Shown: positions 8,681-16,541 of the stretch, in pieces
Layout of the letters: every line of letters begins with the position of its first letter
Numbering within the stretch: position 1 is the first letter of the stretch
From: a bacterium SCSIO 12827
GTDB taxonomy: Bacteria; Pseudomonadota; Alphaproteobacteria; Rhodospirillales; Casp-alpha2
NCBI GenBank assembly: GCA_024397995.1
Contig: CP073746.1
Span: 806,001 to 870,000, forward strand
Reading direction: 5' to 3'
DNA length: 64,000 nt
Made by a program: the position numbers and the translations under genes
The notes under the pieces: generated by a model
Databases searched by the model: none
Told to the model about the DNA's origin: nothing
Seen by the model: the letters and a program-made list of their open reading frames with translations, nothing else

Positions 8681-9260
8681 GATATTCCTTGAGGAGAGAC
8701 GTCCGCGCCGTCCGGTGCTTTGGTTCTGGGCGCCTGTGGTGGTGTTCACGGGGCTGGCGATGGCATTGGGCTGGGGATTGACCCGCGACCCGAAAGTCTT
8801 GCCCTCGGCCTTGATCGACAAACCCGTGCCGGAATTCAACCTGCCGCCAGTCAAGGGCCGAACCCTGGGGCTGGCCTCGTCGGACCTAGTTGGCGAGGTG
8901 TCGATCGTCAACGTGTTCGCGTCCTGGTGCCTTCCGTGCAAGGCCGAGCATCCGGTTTGGATGGAGCTGCAGGCGCGGAACGCTGTTCCGATCCACGGGC
9001 TGAATTACAAGGATACTCCCGACGACGCGTCGGCCTGGCTCAACCGGCTGGGTGATCCATACGCACGAACAGGTGCAGATTTGGATGGTCGTGTCGCCAT
9101 CGATTGGGGAGTCTACGGCGTGCCGGAAACGTTCATCGTCTCCGCCGATGGACGCGTCGCCTACAAGCACGTGGGCGCCGTAACGCGGGAAATCGTGGGC
9201 GAAACGCTCTTGCCGATCATCGACCACCTTCGTCGAAAAACCGAAGGAGAGAAACCATGA
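8673..9260 (+). CDS. CcmG/DsbE-like membrane-anchored thiol:disulfide oxidoreductase
   Basis: A 195-residue protein with one N-terminal membrane anchor (about residues 15-36) and a periplasmic thioredoxin domain with the motif SWCLPCKAEHP at about residues 87-97, and the cis-Pro segment GVYGVPETFIVSADG. This is the CcmG (DsbE) type that keeps apocytochrome c cysteines reduced for haem attachment. Here it follows a cytochrome c gene rather than a ccm cluster, so it may serve that cytochrome or copper-site assembly. Its stop overlaps the next start. Confidence 0.87.
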   Translation: MSEIFLEERRPRRPVLWFWAPVVVFTGLAMALGWGLTRDPKVLPSALIDKPVPEFNLPPVKGRTLGLASSDLVGEVSIVNVFASWCLPCKAEHPVWMELQARNAVPIHGLNYKDTPDDASAWLNRLGDPYARTGADLDGRVAIDWGVYGVPETFIVSADGRVAYKHVGAVTREIVGETLLPIIDHLRRKTEGEKP

Positions 9261-9817
9261 CCGGGATGACACGCCGCCATACCATCGCCCTGATGGCGGC
9301 AGCGCCCTTGGTGTTGCCTTCTTTCGACGCGGGTGCCGCGGGAACGGCGAAGGCCTTTACCTTGCACGATACACCATTGCCAATGCCGGAGGTCGCGTTC
9401 GTGTATGAAGACGGCCGGCCCGGGTCTCTCGCGGACTTCCGGGGGAAACATGTGCTGTTGAATGTCTGGGCAACGTGGTGTCCACCTTGCCGCGAGGAGA
9501 TGCCGACGCTTGACCGCCTGCAGGATCTTCTCGGCGGCGAGGACTTTCATGTCTTGCCGCTTTCGATCGATCGGGCAGGCGTGAAGGTCGTACAGGATTT
9601 CTATGCCAAGACCGGCATCAAGCACCTGGAAATCTACATGGATGAGAAAGCGCAGGTCATGCACAGGCTGAAGCTGGGCGGCCTGCCGACGACCTTCCTG
9701 ATCGGCCCAAATGGAGAGCAATTGGGTGTGCTGGTCGGTCCCGCGGAATGGGATGCGCCGGCGTTGATCGCCCTGTTTCGGGACCAGATAGCAATATCAA
9801 AGAGAGAACGGAGATAG
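9257..9817 (+). CDS. TlpA-family exported thioredoxin
   Basis: A 186-residue protein. The ATG at 9257 overlaps the preceding stop, and the N-terminus (MTRRHTIALMAAAPLVLPSF) is a signal sequence with twin arginines. The domain carries WATWCPPCREEMP with the CPPC redox motif and the cis-Pro loop LGGLPTTFLIGPNG. TlpA proteins reduce periplasmic disulfides, including cysteines of Sco and the CuA centre during cytochrome oxidase assembly. Two genes downstream is a Sco protein, which fits that role well. It is the second thioredoxin-fold protein in a row. Confidence 0.82.
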   Translation: MTGMTRRHTIALMAAAPLVLPSFDAGAAGTAKAFTLHDTPLPMPEVAFVYEDGRPGSLADFRGKHVLLNVWATWCPPCREEMPTLDRLQDLLGGEDFHVLPLSIDRAGVKVVQDFYAKTGIKHLEIYMDEKAQVMHRLKLGGLPTTFLIGPNGEQLGVLVGPAEWDAPALIALFRDQIAISKRERR

Positions 9818-9821
9818 AGAA

Positions 9822-10112
9822 ATGAAGGAAGGTCAACAAACATCCCCCGCGGTTTCAACCGCACAACATGCCGTCAACAAGATCTGGCCATTCGTCACAG
9901 GGCGCCGTGGCTGGATTTTACTCGGCCTCGCCGCTATTGGCGGCGGCCTGACGATGAACTGGGAAACGGTGGTCGCGCTGGGCCTGGCGCCGCTGCTGCT
10001 TGGTGTTCTTCCCTGCGTCGTCATGTGTGCGCTTGGCATGTGCATGAGCGGGGGAGGTGGCGGAAAATGCTCGTCGACGGCTGACGACAAGGGAAAGCCA
10101 GACGATGTCTGA
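9822..10112 (+). CDS. small membrane protein with C-terminal Cys-rich segment
   Basis: A 96-residue protein, family uncertain. It has two hydrophobic segments (about residues 30-45 and 49-73), the second running LGLAPLLLGVLPCVVMCALG, then CMSGGGGGKC, so four cysteines cluster near the end. The arrangement resembles small DUF2933-like proteins found with copper genes, but I cannot confirm the family. It lies four bases after the TlpA gene and overlaps the Sco gene start by eight bases. Metal binding at the membrane surface is an inference from the Cys cluster and neighbours. Confidence 0.6.
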   Translation: MKEGQQTSPAVSTAQHAVNKIWPFVTGRRGWILLGLAAIGGGLTMNWETVVALGLAPLLLGVLPCVVMCALGMCMSGGGGGKCSSTADDKGKPDDV

Positions 10113-10779
10113 CGCTTCGACCGATGTGCCGAAAAGAGGCCAACATCTCAGGATCGTGCGGCGAGTGGCATGGGGAGTTGTCGTAGTCGCGGCGATATCG
10201 GTGGCAGGTGTTGCCGGTTGGCGAACGTTCATGCCGGAACCGTCTTTGCCCACGGCGCGGCAACTCGGCCAGGCCATGATCAAAAGCAAGTTCACGCTGA
10301 CCGACCATCGCGGCCGTATAGTCACAGAAAAGAACTTCAAGGGACAATGGCAGCTCGTGTTCTTTGGTTTCACATTTTGTCCTGACGTATGTCCGACCAC
10401 TCTTTCGGTTATGGCCCAGGTTCTGGATCTCCTGGAAGATGACGCGAAAAGTTTGGCCCCGCTGTTCATCACCGTCGATCCGGAACGCGATACGCCCGAG
10501 GTGATGGCTGAATACGTAGAGGCTTTTCATCCAAGGATCGTTGGTCTTACCGGCACGCCTGAACAGATCAAGCAGGCGGCGAAGTCATTCCGGGTCTTCT
10601 ACGGGAAAACCGAGAAAGCGGACGCGCCGGGCGGTTATGTCATGGGACATTCGGGATACATGTACCTGATGACACCGGAGGGCACATATGACGCCGTATT
10701 CTCGGAAAATCTTCATCCGCCGGAGAAAATCTCAGAAGAAATCCGGCAGCGTCTCAGGAATGAAAGAACCCAGCAATGA
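10105..10779 (+). CDS. Sco1/SenC copper chaperone
   Basis: A 224-residue Sco-family protein that binds copper for the CuA centre of cytochrome c oxidase. An N-terminal anchor (VVVVAAISVAGVAG) precedes a thioredoxin-like domain with the copper ligand motif FTFCPDVCP and the distal histidine in VMGHSGYMYL. The sequence FITVDPERDTPEVMAEYVEAF is also characteristic. I chose the ATG at 10105 because it overlaps the upstream gene and starts just ahead of the anchor; the frame opens at 10057. The next gene is a PCuAC chaperone, the usual partner of Sco. Confidence 0.92.
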   Translation: MSDASTDVPKRGQHLRIVRRVAWGVVVVAAISVAGVAGWRTFMPEPSLPTARQLGQAMIKSKFTLTDHRGRIVTEKNFKGQWQLVFFGFTFCPDVCPTTLSVMAQVLDLLEDDAKSLAPLFITVDPERDTPEVMAEYVEAFHPRIVGLTGTPEQIKQAAKSFRVFYGKTEKADAPGGYVMGHSGYMYLMTPEGTYDAVFSENLHPPEKISEEIRQRLRNERTQQ

Positions 10780-11240
10780 ACCCGTTGAAATTGAGCCTCG
10801 TGACCTTTATCGCCGCCGTCATGCTGGTATCGCCGATACGCGCGTTAAATGCGGGAGACGCACAGATCATCATCGAGAAATCCTGGGCGCGGGCATCTAT
10901 CCTGCAATCGCGGCCGGGCGCCGCCTATTTGACGATCCGCAATACCGGCACGAAACCGGACCGGCTTTTGAAAGTCACTTCACCAGCTGCAGGCATGGTG
11001 ATGATCCATGAATCCAAACTCGCGGGCGGCGTTGCGCAAATGCAGGAACGCAACGAGGTGATCATTCAACCAGAAGCCGAAGTGATCTTCCGCCCGGGCG
11101 GGCTGCACCTCATGCTCATGGATTTGCACGAGAAGCTACGGAAGGGAGAAACGCTGGCTCTGGCTTTGGAGTTCGAGCACGCCGGAATAATCAACGTCAC
11201 CATGCCGATCCTCGGGCTCGGGGCATCTGGTCCGGAATGA
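10776..11240 (+). CDS. PCu(A)C periplasmic copper chaperone
   Basis: A 154-residue exported protein of the PCu(A)C family (DUF461). It delivers Cu(I) to Sco or directly to the CuA site of cytochrome oxidase. The copper motif is present: MIHES, a Met ten residues later (AQMQER), then GLHLMLMDL with the His-x-Met. The signal peptide is at residues 1-24. Its ATG overlaps the Sco stop. It closes the copper operon; the following CDF gene is convergent, with 139 bases between them in which I see no clear terminator. Confidence 0.88.
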   Translation: MNPLKLSLVTFIAAVMLVSPIRALNAGDAQIIIEKSWARASILQSRPGAAYLTIRNTGTKPDRLLKVTSPAAGMVMIHESKLAGGVAQMQERNEVIIQPEAEVIFRPGGLHLMLMDLHEKLRKGETLALALEFEHAGIINVTMPILGLGASGPE

Positions 11241-11379
11241 TGCAAGTCGCAAACTATTCCGCGAAGGTTCATGCAATGCGATTTACTGACGGATGTTTTC
11301 ATGGAGTGCAAAACGCTTTGATGCAAAATGGCCAAGCTGTAGTAGGTTTATCGGACTCTCTCCTCTCTCCAATCTGCCT

Positions 11380-12006
11380 CTACCACGACGAGTATTTCAC
11401 GGACCATTCAGACCGGGCCTGCAGAATGATCTGCGCGGCCGACCAAAGGAACAGCCCCGCCATGATCGCCGCAACGATTAAGTCGGGCCAGGCTGTATCT
11501 GTGAACCAAACGCCTGCCGCCGCCAGCATGACAGCCACGTTGCCGATGGCATCGTTGCGACTGCAGAGCCAGACGGAGCGGACATTCGCATCCCCGTCTT
11601 TAAATCGCCTCAACAAGAGGACACTGATAATATTGGCGGCCAGCGCCATGAAACCGATTGCGCCCATGATTGTCGCCGAAGGCATACCCAGAATTAGGAC
11701 CTGGTAGGCTGTGGAGGCGAATATCCAAAACCCCATAGCCGCAAGGCTGAGCCCTTTCGCGAGCGCTGCCATTGCCCGAATTCTGAGAGACATGCCAATC
11801 ACGTATAGGCTGATGGCGTAGGTCGCTGTGTCGCCCAGGAAATCCAGCGCATCCGCCTGCAATGCCTTGGACCCGGCAAATGCCCCCGCAGCCATTTCAA
11901 CGATGAACATCACGCCGTTAATGGCGATGACTGCCCACAGGGCGCGCTTGAAGGCCTTCGATGCACCGTCAAACTTGGCATCCTGGCCGCAACAACTAGC
12001 ACTCAT
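11380..12006 (-). CDS. CDF-like cation exporter
   Basis: A 208-residue inner-membrane cation exporter with about six helices. The second helix carries the CDF metal site (LQADALDFLGDTATY), and the fifth has SRNDAIGNVAVML. It lacks the long C-terminal cytoplasmic domain of standard CDF proteins. The N-terminus (MSASCCGQDAKFD) has a Cys pair that could capture metal. GGAGTAG precedes the ATG at 12006. It is divergent from a MerR gene with a MerR-type promoter between them, so it should be induced by a divalent metal such as Zn, Cd, Co or Pb; the exact metal cannot be read. Confidence 0.82.
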   Translation of the reverse strand: MSASCCGQDAKFDGASKAFKRALWAVIAINGVMFIVEMAAGAFAGSKALQADALDFLGDTATYAISLYVIGMSLRIRAMAALAKGLSLAAMGFWIFASTAYQVLILGMPSATIMGAIGFMALAANIISVLLLRRFKDGDANVRSVWLCSRNDAIGNVAVMLAAAGVWFTDTAWPDLIVAAIMAGLFLWSAAQIILQARSEWSVKYSSW

Positions 12007-12078
12007 GTTTCTACTCCGATCAACCGGCAATGGGCGGCGTTTATGGCCATCCGGGGTTTTGATTTCTCCGTTGTCATA

Positions 12079-12109
12079 ATGCTACGATCTACAATGATTG
12101 TAGGAGCAA
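12079..12109 (-). promoter_or_regulatory. MerR-type promoter/operator for the CDF exporter
   Basis: On the minus strand a -35 TTGCTC (12104-12109) and -10 TAGCAT (12079-12084) are 19 bases apart, the over-long spacing remodelled by MerR proteins. The spacer contains a perfect palindrome, CTACAATCATTGTAG (12089-12103). It drives the CDF gene; the divergent merR-like gene begins 12 bases beyond the -35. Confidence 0.72.
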
Positions 12110-12120
12110 GGTAAAATCGA

Positions 12121-12558
12121 ATGGCGACTGAAAGACTCTCTATTGGAGATTTAGCGAGGCGTGCCGGATGCACGGTCCAGATTATCCGGCACTATGAAAA
12201 AGTTGGTCTGTTGCCTGAAGCACGGCGTACCGACGGCAACCGTCGCATTTACTCCGAAGATCAAGCATCTCGGCTGGTTTTCATTCGCCATAGTAGGGAG
12301 CTGGGCTTCAGTCTGGACGATATTAGGCAATTGTTGTCGTTCTCTGACCGACCGGACCAATCGTGCGAACAGGTGGACGCTCTGGCTAGAAAGCATCTGG
12401 GCAACGTTCAGGAACGGCTTGCACGCCTACGATCAATGGAACGGGAGCTCAAACGCATGATCAGTCAGTGCGGCGGTGGAAATGTGGCAGAATGTCGAAT
12501 TATCGAGGTTTTGGCCGACCATTCGAAATGTTTGAGTAACAATCATCTAACCCATTAA
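12121..12558 (+). CDS. MerR-family metal sensor divergent from the CDF exporter
   Basis: A 145-residue MerR-family regulator. The helix-turn-helix starts RLSIGDLARRAGCTVQIIRH and the wing is RRTDGNRRIYSED. Metal-site cysteines are at 82, 117 and 125, with seven residues between the last two, which resembles Zn/Cd/Pb sensors (ZntR, CadR, PbrR) more than mercury MerR. The C-terminus has further His and Cys residues (ADHSKCLSNNHLTH). It should act on the palindromic promoter immediately upstream to control the exporter. Confidence 0.87.
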   Translation: MATERLSIGDLARRAGCTVQIIRHYEKVGLLPEARRTDGNRRIYSEDQASRLVFIRHSRELGFSLDDIRQLLSFSDRPDQSCEQVDALARKHLGNVQERLARLRSMERELKRMISQCGGGNVAECRIIEVLADHSKCLSNNHLTH

Positions 12559-12777
12559 ACGCAAACTTCACGTTTCCTGACCCTTATAACACCGGTCATG
12601 TCTGACGCGCATGACACCCTTGCTTGCATAGTTCGTGATCCGCGATAACCAAACTTCGAAACCGTATGTGTTAGGTTTTAAATGATACCGAGCCTTGCGC
12701 TAGATACCTATGTCCGCAAGGGGCTTTCGACCGTAGACCGAGTAGAATTGGCTCGAGCAATTGACGGTATTAAGTGA
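12559..12777. other. intergenic stretch with no convincing gene
   Basis: This convergent gap between the MerR-like gene and the histidine kinase contains no clear terminator or RNA. A 31-codon frame (12682-12777, plus strand) ends exactly where the kinase gene ends; it lacks a ribosome site and a recognisable family, and may be a fragment. Confidence 0.4.
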
Positions 12778-14163
12778 TCAGCAGGGGAGGGTTACCGTTG
12801 CAGCCAACCCAGAGGGTTCTCGGTTGCACAATGTTACAGTGCCGCCATGATTTTCGATGATCGTTTTAGCCAGGCTTAGGCCAAGTCCCGTGCCTTCTGA
12901 GTTTTCGGAACGTGACCGGTCGCAGCGATAAAAAGGTTCGAACACGCGCTCCATTTCTGCATCGGGTATGCCAGGGCCATTGTCCTCAATATGGACGAAT
13001 ATCCGAGTATCGACACGCTCAAGAAACACCCTAACTCTATGCCCATAGCGCAGGCCGTTGTCGATCAAATTACTAAATGCTCGGCGCAGGGCCACCGGTT
13101 GCCCATGGACGACGGTTTGTCCTGAAAGCTGCGTGGCTGTTATGTCGTTGCTCATGTCAGACGCGTCGTCGCAAATGGCGTGTATCAAAGCGCCGAGATC
13201 GATATCCTGCCGCTCCTCCAAATCAAAAGCCTGCCTTGCCAAGCCCAGAGTTGTTGAGATGATCGTTTCCATCTCGGATACCGAAGACAGCAGCCGCGTC
13301 TTCTCTTCGGATGAAGGCAGCGCCTCGCCCCGGAGTTTAATCAGCGACAAAGGCGTCCGGAGATCGTGGGATAATGCACCCATCATTTCCGTTCGGCTCT
13401 GGATCATTTTCCTGATCTGATTCTGCATCTCATTGAACGCGGCGGCGACTTCGCGAACTTCTGCAGCACCCTTGTCCGGCATCGGTGGTGCATGAATGTC
13501 AGATGCAAATCTCCGAGCAGCGCGGGCAAATACATCCAAGGGCGAGAGCATGCGCCGTACAACCCACATTGAAATTAGAATAATCGAAAAGGTCATAACC
13601 CCGACGGTGGTTAATGATGGGCTCCAAAGTTCCGTCGGAAATTCGGGAATCACATATGCGATGTTTAGCCACCCACCACTGTTCAAGGGTACGGACATTC
13701 TTACGTTCAGATGGACAGGTAAGCGGTAAACAGTTCGAAGAACATGCAGGAACCATTCGCTGATCGTGTCTCTGTGGAGAGAGGCGGACACCGGTGGTCT
13801 TTCGACCATGTTGATTCGTACATTCGCCATTTCATTTGAATGGGCTTCGCGTTTTATGTGCTCCCGAAAAACTTGATCGTAAGGGGAGCGATAAGGTTCA
13901 TCCGAAAAAATCGGGTCGCCACTCAACGATGCGCGCAGATGGGGTTCATTCAAGGTGTTTACGATATCAAACCGCCAAGCGGTATTTGATGAGGCGACAG
14001 TATGTGTGACATGCGCAAAGGTCTGCGCTGTCGTGCGCAAGCTTAGATGAATGAGTGCGTCGAGCCGGTCTCTCGAGTAATGGAACAGCCCGATAAGGTA
14101 GGCTGTCGTGAGACCGAGGATAACCATGATGATGGTCTGTGTTGTCAGAGAGCGGATACGCAT
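12778..14163 (-). CDS. EnvZ-like sensor histidine kinase
   Basis: A 461-residue inner-membrane sensor kinase. Helix one is at residues 8-28, a 150-residue periplasmic sensor follows, helix two is at about 183-202, then a HAMP domain, and the H-box GALSHDLRTPLSL with the phosphorylated His266. The ATPase domain shows NLIDNGLRYG, DNGPGIP and GTGLGLSL. It is transcribed five bases after the response regulator. The periplasmic domain is not of a type I recognise and contains many His residues, compatible with metal or envelope sensing. Its likely targets are the porin and His-rich protein, which share a TTGTGAC motif. Confidence 0.92.
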   Translation of the reverse strand: MRIRSLTTQTIIMVILGLTTAYLIGLFHYSRDRLDALIHLSLRTTAQTFAHVTHTVASSNTAWRFDIVNTLNEPHLRASLSGDPIFSDEPYRSPYDQVFREHIKREAHSNEMANVRINMVERPPVSASLHRDTISEWFLHVLRTVYRLPVHLNVRMSVPLNSGGWLNIAYVIPEFPTELWSPSLTTVGVMTFSIILISMWVVRRMLSPLDVFARAARRFASDIHAPPMPDKGAAEVREVAAAFNEMQNQIRKMIQSRTEMMGALSHDLRTPLSLIKLRGEALPSSEEKTRLLSSVSEMETIISTTLGLARQAFDLEERQDIDLGALIHAICDDASDMSNDITATQLSGQTVVHGQPVALRRAFSNLIDNGLRYGHRVRVFLERVDTRIFVHIEDNGPGIPDAEMERVFEPFYRCDRSRSENSEGTGLGLSLAKTIIENHGGTVTLCNREPSGLAATVTLPC

Positions 14164-14167
14164 GCTT

Positions 14168-14905
14168 TTACTCTCGCGTCACTTCGGATGAGAGAACGTA
14201 TCCTCCTCCCCAGACGGTTTTGATGATGGTCGGATTTTTTGGATCTTGTTCAATCTTGCGTCTGAGCCTGCTGACTTGTGTGTCGATGCTGCGGTCGAAA
14301 GCAACAGAATCACGACCGCGGGCGAGATCCAACAACTGTTCGCGGGAGAGTACGCGGTTCGGACGTTGAACCAACACTTGAAGCAGGCTGAATTCGCCGG
14401 TGCTCAACGGTACAATGACGTTGTCAGCCGCGATCAGTTCGCGGCGTTCTACATCCAGGCGCCAGCCGTTGAACTCATAGACCTTACTTGGCTCGTTAGG
14501 AGTAGAGGCCGGCTCTCGGTCTAACCTTCTGAGTACGGCTTGTACGCGAGCTATGAGTTCAAGTGTACTGAACGGCTTGGGCAGATAGTCATCCGCACCC
14601 ATCTTGAGGCCTAAAACGCGGTCGAGTTCCTCGCCTTTAGCGCTGATGATGATTACAGGCGTTGTGGCTTTCGAGCGAAGATCGCGGCAAAGAGTCAATC
14701 CATCGTCACCAGGTAACATGACATCGAGAATGATTAAATCTACGCGCTCGTTATCGAGCGCCTTGTTCATTTCTTTGCCATCACCTGCGACGGATACACG
14801 GTAGCCTTCTTTTCTCAAGGCCTTGCCCACGAGTTCTCGCATTTCTCGGTTGTCTTCGACGACGAGAATTTTCGGTGTCATTTCCATATTCGTTTCTTCT
14901 GCCAT
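14168..14905 (-). CDS. OmpR-family response regulator
   Basis: A 245-residue regulator: receiver domain at about residues 12-125 with phospho-acceptor Asp61 (LIILDVMLPG) and the conserved Lys in YLPKPF, then a winged-helix DNA-binding domain ending IIKTVWGGGYVL. It is followed by its kinase gene. A TTTGTGAC half-site lies 10 bases upstream of the start (14915-14922), matching elements upstream of the divergent porin, so autoregulation is plausible. An internal ATG at residue 7 is an alternative start. Confidence 0.93.
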   Translation of the reverse strand: MAEETNMEMTPKILVVEDNREMRELVGKALRKEGYRVSVAGDGKEMNKALDNERVDLIILDVMLPGDDGLTLCRDLRSKATTPVIIISAKGEELDRVLGLKMGADDYLPKPFSTLELIARVQAVLRRLDREPASTPNEPSKVYEFNGWRLDVERRELIAADNVIVPLSTGEFSLLQVLVQRPNRVLSREQLLDLARGRDSVAFDRSIDTQVSRLRRKIEQDPKNPTIIKTVWGGGYVLSSEVTRE

Positions 14906-15035
14906 CAGGGAAAATTTGTGACTTCAGTGAATGTCTAGATAGAACTGTCAGGCTTCCAGTAACTGGAGGGTCAACAGAATTAGACCCGTCTGTGGAAATA
15001 TTGTGCGCTTGCGATCTGATGGTCGAAGGAAAGAA

Positions 15036-15080
15036 TGTGACAAAAAGTTTCAGTCCCGGTTTCTGAAACGTTTTGTCACA
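15036..15080. repeat. 18-base inverted repeat upstream of the porin
   Basis: Arms at 15036-15053 (TGTGACAAAAAGTTTCAG) and 15063-15080 pair at 17 of 18 positions, with a nine-base loop. It lies between the response regulator and the porin. Because TTTGTGAC also occurs ahead of the regulator and the TTGTGACG form ahead of the His-rich protein, a protein-binding site is more likely than a terminator; the RNA hairpin would also be stable. Confidence 0.7.
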
Positions 15081-15166
15081 AAAAATCACAGGCTCGAAAA
15101 ACTTCAGTGGCATTTCCAAGGCGTACTCCTCCTCTGTTCAACATCTCGAATGAGGAGGCTGTTAAA

Positions 15167-16300
15167 TTGAAGAACTTTACCAAGACTGCTTTGAAATCCT
15201 GCACATCGCTCTCCCTTGCGGGTGCTGCTTTGTTTGCGTTTTCTGCTCCAGCAGAAGCAGGGTCGATCAAGAACGGAAATGCGACCGATCTCATCGTTTA
15301 CGGCCAAGTGAACCGCACTTTTATGGTTTACAATGACGGTGAGGAGACCGGTTATCGCAATATGGATGGCGATGCGGGCTCAACCCGTTTCGGCCTAAAG
15401 GCGACGGGCAAGGTCAATGAGTCGGTTTCCGTCGGCGCCCGGTTGGAAGCGGAACTGCAATCCAACGACCCAGCTACAATCAGCCAGGCAACCGAAAGTG
15501 ACAGCACCAGTGGCTTCACGGAACGCCTTGCCTTCATTTATGTCGACCACAAACAATTCGGCAAACTAACCATGGGGCAGGCTTCCGCGGTATCCGATGG
15601 AATGTCCGATGGGTTGGACCTTGGTTATGTGGCTGGTGCGTTTGACGGGGTGGAGACCGGAAGACGAAGCGTCAATGCAGTTTTGTTCCGCGAAGACAAC
15701 GCTGGTGCCGCTCTTAGCAGCAGAAAGATCGGCAATTTTTTCGGAACGTTCGACCGTGGCCGTCAAGACCAGATCAACTATGTCAGCCCGAACATCAACG
15801 GCCTCAAGCTCGAAGCGGGTTTATATGACGCGGGTGATTGGGGAGCGGGTGTTCTCTATGACAACAAATTCGGTGCGTTCAAAGTCCGTGGCCGGGCGTT
15901 TTTTGAAAGCCTGACAGGATCGAGCACGAATGAAGGTGCCTGGCAAATTGGCGGTTCCGTGAAGCATGACAGCGGGATTTCATTGACCGGTGTTTATGGT
16001 CAGAGTCTTGCAGTGGAAGGAGCGGAGGAGGATACCCGTTGGGCGGCCACCGTCGGCTATACCGCCAATTTGAATGCACTCGGGGCCACCGGGGTTGGTG
16101 TGAACGTTTCGGGCAGCCAAGACCGTACGGTTGTCGGCAGTGAAGCAATTGCTGTTGGATTTGGGGTTAATCAACAGATCAAGGCTGCAGGTGCCAACAT
16201 ATATGGCAACGTTGCTTTTTGGGACGTTGATCTGCCTTCGAGTGAAACCCAACTCGACCAGGTCGTGACAATGCTGGTTGGTATGCAGGTCAAATTCTGA
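15167..16300 (+). CDS. general porin, outer membrane
   Basis: A 377-residue Gram-negative trimeric porin that forms a diffusion channel. The TTG at 15167 is preceded by AGGAGG at ideal spacing and gives a clean signal peptide (MKNFTKTALKSC...FSAPAEAG); the frame's earlier GTG at 15107 lies within the upstream repeat region. The mature protein shows porin features: IVYGQVNRTFMVYND, DAGSTRFGLKATGKV, the loop-3 region KLTMGQASAVSDG, and a terminal Phe strand (MLVGMQVKF). It is divergent from the two-component genes and probably controlled by them through the inverted repeat at 15036-15080. Confidence 0.88.
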   Translation: MKNFTKTALKSCTSLSLAGAALFAFSAPAEAGSIKNGNATDLIVYGQVNRTFMVYNDGEETGYRNMDGDAGSTRFGLKATGKVNESVSVGARLEAELQSNDPATISQATESDSTSGFTERLAFIYVDHKQFGKLTMGQASAVSDGMSDGLDLGYVAGAFDGVETGRRSVNAVLFREDNAGAALSSRKIGNFFGTFDRGRQDQINYVSPNINGLKLEAGLYDAGDWGAGVLYDNKFGAFKVRGRAFFESLTGSSTNEGAWQIGGSVKHDSGISLTGVYGQSLAVEGAEEDTRWAATVGYTANLNALGATGVGVNVSGSQDRTVVGSEAIAVGFGVNQQIKAAGANIYGNVAFWDVDLPSSETQLDQVVTMLVGMQVKF

Positions 16301-16358
16301 ATGCCGTACGGCGGGGTGTTCCAATTCTCCGCGATTCACGACAAGCAAATCCAGGAAG

Positions 16359-16386
16359 CGGTCGTCCTTCGGGGCGGCCGTTTTTC
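16359..16386 (+). terminator. terminator after the porin
   Basis: A stem with GGTCGTCC and GGGCGGCC (including G-U pairs) around a TTCG tetraloop is followed by five T residues and TTTA, a typical intrinsic terminator, 59 bases after the porin stop. Confidence 0.75.
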
Positions 16387-16406
16387 TTTATATCTACTTG
16401 CTTCAC

Positions 16407-16463
16407 GATTCTTGTGACGAAATTTGTCAATGCGCGGATCAGAAAACTTCCGTCACAAGAATC
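16407..16463. repeat. 13-base perfect inverted repeat upstream of the His-rich exported protein
   Basis: Arms GATTCTTGTGACG (16407-16419) and its exact complement (16451-16463) are separated by 31 bases. The TTGTGAC core is shared with the repeat before the porin and the half-site before the response regulator, pointing to a common regulator. A further TTGTGAAAC lies near 16480. Confidence 0.68.
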
Positions 16464-16541
16464 CTAGTTTCCGGCAAAGTTGTGAAACAGGTGTGTGGTT
16501 TGTTGTGGGTATCAACCAACCACACACAAGGAGACTTTGAC

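Noticed and set aside
12682-12777. 31-codon frame ending next to the kinase gene
   Set aside because: Too short, no ribosome site, no match to any family I know; possibly a gene fragment.
15036-15080. Inverted repeat interpreted as a terminator
   Set aside because: It lies between divergent promoters, and its core recurs before two other genes, so an operator fits better.
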